A stretch of DNA of 50,916 bases from Sphingomonas asaccharolytica NBRC 15499 (GTDB lineage Bacteria > Pseudomonadota > Alphaproteobacteria > Sphingomonadales > Sphingomonadaceae). Under the pieces are notes generated by a model that was not told the origin of the DNA, made no database searches, and worked only from the letters and a program-made list of their open reading frames with translations. The stretch lies in NCBI RefSeq assembly GCF_001598355.1, contig NZ_BCYU01000031.1:1-50916 (forward strand). Reading direction: 5' to 3'. How positions within the stretch are numbered: position 1 is the stretch's first letter; each line of letters opens with the position of its first letter. A program made the position numbers and the translations under genes. Below are positions 42,533-49,749 of the stretch, piece after piece.

Positions 42533-43476
42533 GCGATTTCCTTCCTGATCTCGGTAGATGCCGGCGCCGACAGCAAGGGGCGGATCGCGTCGGCCGCGGC
42601 CACGAGTTCGGCCCGGGCGGCGGCCGAGACGCCGACCGCACGCAGGAACCCGTGGATCATGTCCGGGGCGATATGGAGCGTCGTCGGCACGCCGGCTTTT
42701 TCGAGCCGCGCGGAAAACGTGATCGCTTCAGCGCAGAGCGGGTCATGTTCGGCAGCGACGATGTGCGTCGGCGGAAGATCGGCAAGGTCGTCGCGATCGA
42801 CCGGCGCCGGGTTGGCGTCGAGGCCGCCGCAGCGCGTGAACAAGGCGATGTACTGGCCGACGCGGTCGGCGGTCAGCATCGGATCGAGCGCGCTGCGGTA
42901 GGCGGGCGCATCGGGGTCCATCGCGAAGGTGCCGTAGAAGAGAAGCTGGCAGATCGGACGCGCGGTGGCGGTGCAGGCCAGTGCCAGCAGCGCGCCAGCG
43001 CTATCCCCGGCCACGGCGATCCGCGTCGGATCGATGGCGAGCGCTTCAGCCTGACGGCCGACCCAGGCAAAAGCCGCGTCGCAATCGGCTTGCGCACCGG
43101 CATAGTTTGTTTCGGGCAGGCGGCGATACTGGACGCTGGCGACGACCGCGCCGGTCGCTTCGGCCAGCGCCGCGGCGACGATGTCGAAGCTCTCGACGCT
43201 GCCGAACGCAAAGCCACCGCCGTGGAAATAGCAGATTGCCGGCCGCGGCCCCTCCCCGCCCGGATCGAAAATGCGCAGCGCGATCTCGCGCCCAGGTGCG
43301 GCGACAAAGGTGTCGAAGCGCGCGACTTGCGGCGCATCGCCCTCGGCATAACGCCGCCCGGTGAGGTCGCCGACCAGCCGCATCGTTTCGATATCGGCAG
43401 TCGGTGGCGTCGCGCGGACCAGCGCTACGTAACGGTCCATGCCGTCCGCAAGGGCGACTTCAGCCAACGGCCTCAT
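42529..43476 (-). CDS. Alpha/beta hydrolase, hormone-sensitive-lipase type
   Basis: A 315 aa HSL-type hydrolase with YFHGGGF, GDSAGA, a late Asp (AEHDPLC) and His (MIHGFLR). The start at 43476 overlaps the LLM gene by 17 bases and has GAGGTG upstream; ATG 43440 is an alternative. It matches the hydrolase at 27.7-28.6 kb through long shared runs (ALAEATGAVV, LAIDP.RIAVAGDSAGA), a clear duplication with divergence. It probably hydrolyses an ester or lactone formed by the LLM monooxygenase, for example through Baeyer-Villiger-type chemistry, which is inference. Confidence 0.85.
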   Translation of the reverse strand: MRPLAEVALADGMDRYVALVRATPPTADIETMRLVGDLTGRRYAEGDAPQVARFDTFVAAPGREIALRIFDPGGEGPRPAICYFHGGGFAFGSVESFDIVAAALAEATGAVVASVQYRRLPETNYAGAQADCDAAFAWVGRQAEALAIDPTRIAVAGDSAGALLALACTATARPICQLLFYGTFAMDPDAPAYRSALDPMLTADRVGQYIALFTRCGGLDANPAPVDRDDLADLPPTHIVAAEHDPLCAEAITFSARLEKAGVPTTLHIAPDMIHGFLRAVGVSAAARAELVAAADAIRPLLSAPASTEIRKEIA

Positions 43477-44650
43477 ACCGCACCTCGACCGTCCGCGTCG
43501 CGAGCTCGGCAAGCCGCGGCGCGACTTCGCGGCCCATCATCGTCAGATTGTCGGCCGTCTCCCGGTGGTCGAGTTCGCCGGCCTGCGCCATCATCAGCAG
43601 ATTGCCGAAGCCGCCGGTCTCGTCGTGGAACGTCGCCAATTGCTCGTAGACGTCGTCCGGCGTGCCGACGAAGAACAGACCCGCCTCCATATATTGCTCG
43701 ATCGTGCCATCGACCGGCAGCGCCTCGCCGTTGCGCAGGCGCGGACGCATCGCGTTGGCGCCGGCCTGGAGCATGCGGATATTCGCATCGACCGGATTGA
43801 AGCCGAGTGGATTGCGGAACTGCGGATCGAGCCGGGCGGCGGTGGTGAAGTAGCTCTTCATCTTCTCGGCGCGGGCGAACGCGGTGGCGCGGTCGTTGGC
43901 ACATGAAACCAGCGCCAGATAGGCGAGCTTGTCCTGGGCGGGCTGCACACCGTGCGCGGCCAGATATGCTGCGCGATAGCCGCTGAACACCGAGCGGGCG
44001 ACGGCGCCCGACAGGAAGGTCGCGCAGGTATAGCCGCGCTTGCCGTATTCCTGGGCGCTGGTCGCACTCGACGCGGTCATCCAGATCGGCGGATGCGGCT
44101 GCTGGATTGGGCGCGGCCACAAGCTGGCAGTGCGGTAATGAAAATGCTCGCCTTCCCAGGAGAAATTGTCGCCTGTGTTGGAAAGCGCAGCGAGGATCAG
44201 GTCGTGCGCTTCCCAGAAGCGGTCCATGAAGCCGGTCGGCTGGCGGTTCGACATGAACAATTCGTACGCCGCGCCCTTGACGAGCCCAACGTCGAGTCGC
44301 CCGCCCGACAGGCAATCCACCATCGCGATCTCTTCCGCGACGCGCAGCGGATTGGAGCGGTTGGCGAGCGGGATGCCCAAAGCGAGCAGGCGCGCCTTGC
44401 TGGTCTGGCGCGCGAGGATGGCCAGTGTCGTCATGCACGACGTCGACATGCAGGTCGCGGCGGCGTGATGCTCGTTGACCATGATGTTGAGCCCGACTTC
44501 GTCGGCAAGCATATATTCGTCGAGATAGCGGTTGAGCAGTTGCCCGGCCTCGACCGGATCGCACTCGCGCTGCGGCAACGTCACGCGCATCGCGCCCGGC
44601 TTCTGGAAGGCGGGGTGATAGGCCTGTTCGCTGAATTGCCAGATCTTCAT
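43460..44650 (-). CDS. LLM-class (luciferase-like) flavin monooxygenase
   Basis: A 396 aa luciferase-fold flavin monooxygenase. Marks: MKIWQFSEQAYHPAF, NIMVNEHHAAATCMS, LGIPLANRSNPLRVAEEIAM, GGRLDVGLVKGA and WPRPIQQPHPPIWMT. It is only distantly similar to the LLM protein at 32 kb. It belongs to an operon that also encodes a flavin reductase and RibB, so reduced FMN supply is built in. Hydrolases on both sides suggest that it inserts oxygen to give an ester or lactone, or attacks a side chain. The substrate is unknown. Confidence 0.87.
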   Translation of the reverse strand: MKIWQFSEQAYHPAFQKPGAMRVTLPQRECDPVEAGQLLNRYLDEYMLADEVGLNIMVNEHHAAATCMSTSCMTTLAILARQTSKARLLALGIPLANRSNPLRVAEEIAMVDCLSGGRLDVGLVKGAAYELFMSNRQPTGFMDRFWEAHDLILAALSNTGDNFSWEGEHFHYRTASLWPRPIQQPHPPIWMTASSATSAQEYGKRGYTCATFLSGAVARSVFSGYRAAYLAAHGVQPAQDKLAYLALVSCANDRATAFARAEKMKSYFTTAARLDPQFRNPLGFNPVDANIRMLQAGANAMRPRLRNGEALPVDGTIEQYMEAGLFFVGTPDDVYEQLATFHDETGGFGNLLMMAQAGELDHRETADNLTMMGREVAPRLAELATRTVEVRYEAVG

Positions 44651-44670
44651 CTTTGTCTCCGAGCGGTCGT

Positions 44671-45486
44671 TCAGCGGCCGGCGAAGGCGGCGATGCGGGC
44701 GGCGAGCCTGGCAGGCTGGTCGGCGTGGACGCGATGGCCGGCGTCTGGGAAGGTCTCGACATCGGCCCGGGGCAGCGCCTTGCGCCAGTCATCGCGATAT
44801 TTGGCGCCGACGATTCCGTCCGCTTCGCCCCAAACGACGAGAGTCGGGCTGGCGATGCGGTGTGTGCGGTCCCCGAGCTTGTGGTTCGACATATACGGGG
44901 TCCAACCGAAATGGCTCGCCGCCTCGTCATTGCGCATCAGCCGGCGCAGGCGGTCTTCCGGCAGTGTCGCCAGCGTCTTCATGTCGCTACCGAGCGCGGG
45001 CTCGCCGACCTGCATTCGCTTGCCCAGTTCCTGGCGCGACAGCATGAAGATATCGGCGACATATTGCTCGCGGCGATCGGCAGTGGGCAGGCCGAGCGGC
45101 GAGACCAACACCAATTGGGCGGCGCGGCCCGGCTCCTTGGTCAGCATCTCCGCCGCCACCCAACCGCCGAACGACGTGCCGACGATGACCGGCCGGTCGA
45201 GCCCGAGCTGATCGAGCATGTCGAGGTAGAAATAGCCGAGATCATCGACGCGGTTGATGCGCGGCGAGCCGGCGGAGGCGCCGAAGCCGGGATGCGAAGG
45301 AGCATAGACGGTGAAGTGCTTCGCCAGTTCACGCTGCAGCGGCGCGGCGCCCTCGAGCCCGTCGAGCCCGTGCAGGAAGACAAGCGGCGGGCCGTCTCCA
45401 GCCTCGAAGAATTCGAGCTCGGTGCCCAGCACGTCGAGTGCCGACACAGTGCCGAAGCTCAGTTCTTCAAGGCCTTGGGACTGCAT
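44671..45486 (-). CDS. Alpha/beta hydrolase (meta-cleavage/esterase-like)
   Basis: A 271 aa classical alpha/beta hydrolase, different from the HSL-type pair. Oxyanion motif FLHGLDG, nucleophile GTSFGG (Ser), acid in WGEADGIV and His in DAGHRVHAD. Size and pattern fit C-C bond hydrolases of meta-cleavage pathways as well as esterases. It is first in the seven-gene minus-strand operon, 20 bases before the LLM gene. The gene is divergent to LysR, which probably controls the operon. Confidence 0.85.
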   Translation of the reverse strand: MQSQGLEELSFGTVSALDVLGTELEFFEAGDGPPLVFLHGLDGLEGAAPLQRELAKHFTVYAPSHPGFGASAGSPRINRVDDLGYFYLDMLDQLGLDRPVIVGTSFGGWVAAEMLTKEPGRAAQLVLVSPLGLPTADRREQYVADIFMLSRQELGKRMQVGEPALGSDMKTLATLPEDRLRRLMRNDEAASHFGWTPYMSNHKLGDRTHRIASPTLVVWGEADGIVGAKYRDDWRKALPRADVETFPDAGHRVHADQPARLAARIAAFAGR

Positions 45487-45593
45487 CGCTCTCCACTCGT
45501 CTCTTCTTTGCTAGCTTGAGAGTGTTGCCCGACGACTGATACGTCCAATTCTTTGTACTTGAGGCTTTGATGCCCAGAAAGTATGGGTAGGCG

Positions 45594-46499
45594 ATGGAGC
45601 TACGCCATCTTCGCTATTTCCGCGCGATCGGCCGGGAGCAGCATTTCGGCCGTGCCGCGGTCGCGTTGCGGGTCGCGCAGCCGGCGCTCACGCGGCAGAT
45701 CCGCGACCTTGAGGCCGAGCTCGGCATCGAACTATTCGAGCGATTGCCGCGGGGAGTGCGCCTGTCGAGCGCGGGGCGCGCCTTTCTCGGCGAGGTCGAG
45801 GAAATATTGTCGCAGGTCGACCGCGCCGTCGATCGCGCCAAGCGGCTGGGCAGTGGCCATCTCGGCACGATCCGCGTCGGGCTCAGCGAGATCATCACCG
45901 CGCACGACTTCATCTCGCACAGCCTGCGCAATTTCCGCGAGAGCGAGCCTTCGGTGGTGCTCGATCTCAAATCGATGGGCTCCGTGAACCAGATTGCCGC
46001 GCTCAAGGAAGGCACGCTCGATGTCGGGCTGATTTATGACGCCCATCTCGACGAGCGCGACCATGACGTGCTCGACCGCATCTGCCTGGGCTATGGCGAG
46101 ACGATGCTGGCGGTGCACGAAAGCCATCGGCTGGCCGGGCGCGCCTCGGTGACGATGGCCGAGATCGCCGAGGAGCCAGCGCTCGGCCCGGCGCGGCTGA
46201 CCGCACCCGGCTATTACGATCGGTTGATGACGGCGTGCGTCGAGAGCGGCAGCACCCCGCGCATCGTCCAGGAATGTACCACCAACTCGATCCTGCTCAG
46301 CCTGGTCGCCGTGGGGATGGGCGTCGGCTTCGTAACGGCGTCGAGCCAGTCGTCGCCGGCCCACCATATCCAGTTGGTGCCGATCAGCGATCTCGGGCTC
46401 AAGTTCGAGGTGCTGCTGGTCTGGCGCCAGCGCGACCGCTCGGCGGCGCTGCAGCGCTTCATAGACATGATGGTCCACCATGCGGGCGTCGCGACCTAG
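45594..46499 (+). CDS. LysR-family transcriptional regulator
   Basis: A 301 aa LysR-type regulator. The winged helix is at the N terminus (MELRHLRYFRAIGREQHFGR, VAQPALTRQIRDLEAELGIE), with a periplasmic-binding-like effector domain behind. It is divergent from the seven-gene flavin monooxygenase operon across a 107-base region, the usual LysR arrangement, so activation of that operon by an aromatic or ring-cleavage inducer is likely. I could not pick out a convincing T-N11-A operator in the gap. Confidence 0.9.
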   Translation: MELRHLRYFRAIGREQHFGRAAVALRVAQPALTRQIRDLEAELGIELFERLPRGVRLSSAGRAFLGEVEEILSQVDRAVDRAKRLGSGHLGTIRVGLSEIITAHDFISHSLRNFRESEPSVVLDLKSMGSVNQIAALKEGTLDVGLIYDAHLDERDHDVLDRICLGYGETMLAVHESHRLAGRASVTMAEIAEEPALGPARLTAPGYYDRLMTACVESGSTPRIVQECTTNSILLSLVAVGMGVGFVTASSQSSPAHHIQLVPISDLGLKFEVLLVWRQRDRSAALQRFIDMMVHHAGVAT

Positions 46500-46626
46500 A
46501 TGCGGAGCGTGCTGCGCAGAGGCGGAATTCGGTTATTCGCAATCAAGCACGCGACCACGGTCCTCCCCGCAGGGTGACAAAAGCCGACGCTCGATCCTGC
46601 TATGTCACGGCGATGAGGAGAGAAGC

Positions 46627-47148
46627 ATGACCGACGCACCGCAGCTCAAGGGCCTGTATCATTTCGCCTATCCCTGCCGCGATGCGGAAGAGACGCGCCA
46701 CTTCTACGAGGACATTCTCGGGCTGCCCCTGGTCAATTGCATGATGGCCGAAAAAGTGCCGAGCACCGGCGAAGAGCAACCTTATGTCCACTTCTTCTTC
46801 CAGCTCGGCGACGGTTCGTACATCGCCTTTTTCGACCTGGGCGGCGACGAGAAACCGGCACCCTCTCCCAACACGCCCGAATGGGTCCAGCATTTCGCAA
46901 TCGAGACCGATTCGGTCGCCGACGTCGAGGCGATGCGGCGGCGGCTTGCCGAGCATGGGGTCAAGACCACGCCGTTGGTCGATCACGAGTTCGTACGGTC
47001 GATCTACTTCTTCGATCCCAATGGCTTGCGCCTCGAAGTCGCGGCGCGAACCGAAGCGCCGGGCTTTCTGGAAGAAGCCGCCAGCGAAGCGCATGGAATC
47101 CTAGAGGCGTGGAACGCGCGCAAGCATCGCGCACCCGCCGCCGGCTGA
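46627..47148 (+). CDS. VOC (glyoxalase/bleomycin resistance/dioxygenase) fold protein
   Basis: A 173 aa vicinal-oxygen-chelate protein. One paired VOC module: GLYHFAYPCRDAEETRHFYE, ILGLPLVN, VQHFAIETDS and FFDPNGLRLEVAAR. Likely metal ligands are His in YHFAY, His in VQHFAI and Glu in LRLEVA. The start at 46627 is set by GAGGAG eight bases upstream. Small VOC proteins may be lyases, dioxygenases or isomerases, and the substrate is not readable. It stands after LysR and before IclR on the same strand. Confidence 0.82.
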   Translation: MTDAPQLKGLYHFAYPCRDAEETRHFYEDILGLPLVNCMMAEKVPSTGEEQPYVHFFFQLGDGSYIAFFDLGGDEKPAPSPNTPEWVQHFAIETDSVADVEAMRRRLAEHGVKTTPLVDHEFVRSIYFFDPNGLRLEVAARTEAPGFLEEAASEAHGILEAWNARKHRAPAAG

Positions 47149-47260
47149 TTACCTCCTCGTCACCGCGCTCCGTGCTCGCCGTCAATCATTGCCGAATGGA
47201 CAGATCGACGGCTGGACGGCAGGAGAGCAGCGGGAAAATGTGACGAGAGGATCTGAACGC

Positions 47261-48073
47261 ATGGCAGACACCGAACAATCGCGCCGGCGTGTCCAGTCGA
47301 TCGAAGTGGGATTCCGGGTGCTGCGCGTGCTGCGCATGGCCGAAGGGCCGCTGCCGCTGCGCGAGATAGCGGCCCGCGCCAACATGCCGCCGAGCAAGGT
47401 GCATCTCTACCTCGTCAGCTTCGTGCGTGAAAACATGGCCTATCAAGACGTCCACAACGGCCATTACGGGCTTGGCTCGTTCGCCATCCAGCTCGGCTTG
47501 GCCGCCATCCGGCAGCTCGACGTGGTCGGACTCGCCGCCGAAACGCTGACCGACCTTCGCGACAAGACCGACTGCGCGATCTACCTGTCGTTATGGGGCG
47601 ACCGCGGCCCGTGTATCGTCGCGAAGGCCGATGGCAGGCTGCAAGGCGCGTTTCTGATCCGGCTCGGCTATATCCTGCCGGCAGCGACAACCGCGACCGG
47701 GCTGGTGTTCCTCGCGCACCTGCCGCAAGCCGAGGGCGATCGCGCGCTGGCGGCGCAGGCCGCCTATGACGCCGCGCGCGGCGATACCCGCGCTCCGACC
47801 AAGGAGGAGCTGGCCGAGAGCGGCGAGAAGATCCGCCGCGATGGCTATTCGTCGACCGCCGGGATGCTTAACCGCAACTTCGCGGCGATCGCCGCGCCGA
47901 TCTTCGACCATAGCGGCAAGATCGCCGCGACAATCACGCTGCTCGGGCCCACCGACTTCATGAGCAAGGCGCGGCTCAAGGACTTCGGCAAGATGCTGCT
48001 GGCATCGACTCAGGCGGTATCAGAGCGGATGGGGGCGCTTCCCAGGCCCGTCGAGAAGCCGGCAAAGGGCTGA
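47261..48073 (+). CDS. IclR-family transcriptional regulator
   Basis: A 270 aa IclR-type regulator. The N-terminal winged helix covers RVQSIEVGFRVLRVLRMAEG and LREIAARANMPPSKVHLYLV; the C-terminal effector domain ends with AAIAAPIFDHSGKIAATITL. ATG 47261 is preferred since homology begins there and GAGAGGA precedes it; an in-frame extension reaches 47189. IclR proteins often control aromatic catabolism and bind 14-20 base palindromes, making this the best local candidate for motif A. That pairing is inference. Confidence 0.9.
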   Translation: MADTEQSRRRVQSIEVGFRVLRVLRMAEGPLPLREIAARANMPPSKVHLYLVSFVRENMAYQDVHNGHYGLGSFAIQLGLAAIRQLDVVGLAAETLTDLRDKTDCAIYLSLWGDRGPCIVAKADGRLQGAFLIRLGYILPAATTATGLVFLAHLPQAEGDRALAAQAAYDAARGDTRAPTKEELAESGEKIRRDGYSSTAGMLNRNFAAIAAPIFDHSGKIAATITLLGPTDFMSKARLKDFGKMLLASTQAVSERMGALPRPVEKPAKG

Positions 48074-48101
48074 TCGCAACGCTGCGCTTGGTCGATCCAC
48101 C

Positions 48102-49046
48102 CTAGGCCGCGCCCCGCACGAAATCCGGCGCGCGGCGGCCTGCCGCGGCGGCGTCGAGGCGAAGCTTACGGGCTTCGGCACGTTTGGCGTCGTCGAGCCA
48201 GGAGCGTTCATGTCCCCACAGGCTGGGGCCGTAATCGCATTCGAACGGCTGCCACGTCTCAGGATCGATCGAGCGCCCGCCCCAGCCCAACTCGACCATG
48301 AAGTCCGACGGCGTGCGGGCGTAGAAGCTGGTCATCAAATCGTTGGTGTGACGACCGAGCGTTACGCCGATGCGGCCCTCCTCCAGCTGGGCGAGGTCAT
48401 AGGCCTGGCCGACATCGTCGAGCGAATCGAGTTCGACCATCAGGTGATGGAAGCCGTCGACACCGGTCTCGATAGCGGCGAAGCTGTGATGCCGGCTGTT
48501 GAGATGGAAGAAGAATGCCTTGAACGGGCGCAGCGCATAGTCGCTGAGGCGGAAGCCGAGCAGGTCGACATAGAAAGGCAGCACCGCGTCGAGCGACCGG
48601 ACGGTCAGAACGACGTGGCCGAGCCCGAGCGCTCCGGTGCGAAAGCCGCTGAGCGCGCGGCCGGGGACGAAGGCGGAGGGCGCCGCGGCGGCGCCGTGGA
48701 AGAATTCGAGGCGGTTGCCGGCGGGATCATGGGCGATGATCAGCTCGGCGACGCGGCGTTGCTCGGCCTTGATCGAGGTGCCCGGGATGACCGGATGGCC
48801 GGCGTCGGACAGCCGCGTCGCCAACCGCGCCAGGGCATCGCCATCGGCGACTTCCCAGCCCATCGCGCTGACGCCGTCGCGCGCGCCGCTTTCGACGAAC
48901 AGGCGCCCCGCGCGATCGTCGGTGCGCAACGAGAAGCCGTGCGCGCCTCGATCGGCAAGCTGCATGCCGAGGAGGTCGGTGGCGAAAGTCGCCCAGGCAT
49001 CGACCGACGCGGTGGTGACTCCGATATAGCCGAGGGACTGCAGCAT
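48102..49046 (-). CDS. Type I extradiol dioxygenase-like VOC protein
   Basis: A 314 aa two-module VOC protein with the length of 2,3-dihydroxybiphenyl 1,2-dioxygenase (BphC). The C-terminal module has the Fe(II) ligand pattern: H144 (LGHVVLTV), H200 or H201 (FHHLMVELDS) and E252 (DFMVELGWGG). It would open a catechol ring next to the two hydroxyls. The start at 49046 is where homology begins (LGYIGVTTASVDAWATFA); a longer ORF overlaps the MarR gene. It follows MarR by 43 bases and may be part of its transcript. Substrate unknown. Confidence 0.85.
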   Translation of the reverse strand: MLQSLGYIGVTTASVDAWATFATDLLGMQLADRGAHGFSLRTDDRAGRLFVESGARDGVSAMGWEVADGDALARLATRLSDAGHPVIPGTSIKAEQRRVAELIIAHDPAGNRLEFFHGAAAAPSAFVPGRALSGFRTGALGLGHVVLTVRSLDAVLPFYVDLLGFRLSDYALRPFKAFFFHLNSRHHSFAAIETGVDGFHHLMVELDSLDDVGQAYDLAQLEEGRIGVTLGRHTNDLMTSFYARTPSDFMVELGWGGRSIDPETWQPFECDYGPSLWGHERSWLDDAKRAEARKLRLDAAAAGRRAPDFVRGAA

Positions 49047-49089
49047 GGAACGAACGCTATTCGGTGATGCCGAAAAACGCCAGTCGAGA

Positions 49090-49611
49090 TTAAGGCCGCT
49101 GCACGCCGGGCCGGCTGTATTCGGGGGTGAATTCCTCGATATCCAGCGCGAGGTTCTCGGTCGGCGCGCTGAGCGACGCCAGCAGCCGGGTGAGGTAGCC
49201 GCGCAATATTTCCCGCTCGTCGGCATTCAGCGGCGTCAGCAATTCGGTTTCGAGCGCGCGGCTGTCCTTCTGGAGCTTCTTGAGCGCGTCCTTGCCGGTC
49301 GCGGTGAGGCTCAATTCGAGCAGGCGTTTATTCGCGCTACTGACGCGGCGATCGATCAGTCCCTTGGATTCGAGCAAGGCGATCTGCTTGATCATCGTCT
49401 GCGGCTTGACGTCGTAGAGACGCGACAATTCGGCCGAAGACATGTTCGGCCGCGTCGAGAGCGTCGTCAGAATTCGGAACTGCACGGCGGTCACGCCGAG
49501 CGGATTGAGCACCGATTCCAGCCGCACATACGCCTTGTACTGCACTTGCTTGACCAGATGCAGAATCGAGGGCGGATGTCGATCGGTAGTTGCGCGAACG
49601 GCTTTCCCCAT
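49090..49611 (-). CDS. MarR-family transcriptional regulator
   Basis: A 173 aa winged-helix regulator: LGVTAVQFRILTTLSTRPNM, SSAELSRLYDVKPQTMIKQI (recognition helix) and LESKGLIDRRVSSANKRLLE (wing). It precedes the extradiol dioxygenase-like gene on the minus strand. MarR proteins in aromatic degradation typically repress until an acyl-CoA or phenolic acid binds; FerC of Sphingobium is a MarR that senses hydroxycinnamoyl-CoA. Whether this gene is the FerC counterpart for the ferA/ferB genes 35 kb away is open. Confidence 0.9.
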   Translation of the reverse strand: MGKAVRATTDRHPPSILHLVKQVQYKAYVRLESVLNPLGVTAVQFRILTTLSTRPNMSSAELSRLYDVKPQTMIKQIALLESKGLIDRRVSSANKRLLELSLTATGKDALKKLQKDSRALETELLTPLNADEREILRGYLTRLLASLSAPTENLALDIEEFTPEYSRPGVQRP

Positions 49612-49711
49612 CCGCCCTTAGTGTCCGATCATGTCGAAGCTGTCCAGAGTCGGGCGATGCGTCCTTCGCCGCACCGCCCGCTCTAGCTTCTTCGCGGTCG
49701 CGCGCTTGATC

Positions 49712-49736
49712 GCGAATAGCCGGATCACTTATTCGC
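49712..49736. promoter_or_regulatory. Inverted repeat upstream of the MarR gene
   Basis: GCGAATA and TATTCGC form a perfect 7-base inverted repeat with an 11-base spacer, about 100 bases upstream of the MarR start and 14 bases from the MetE3 stop. It could be a MarR autoregulatory site or a weak hairpin. No T run follows. The rest of the 138-base gap shows nothing clear. Confidence 0.35.
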
Positions 49737-49749
49737 AGCATGCTCTGCG

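Noticed and set aside
45487..45593. LysR T-N11-A operator
   Set aside because: Several loose matches are possible in the gap, but none has good dyad symmetry, so no site is listed.
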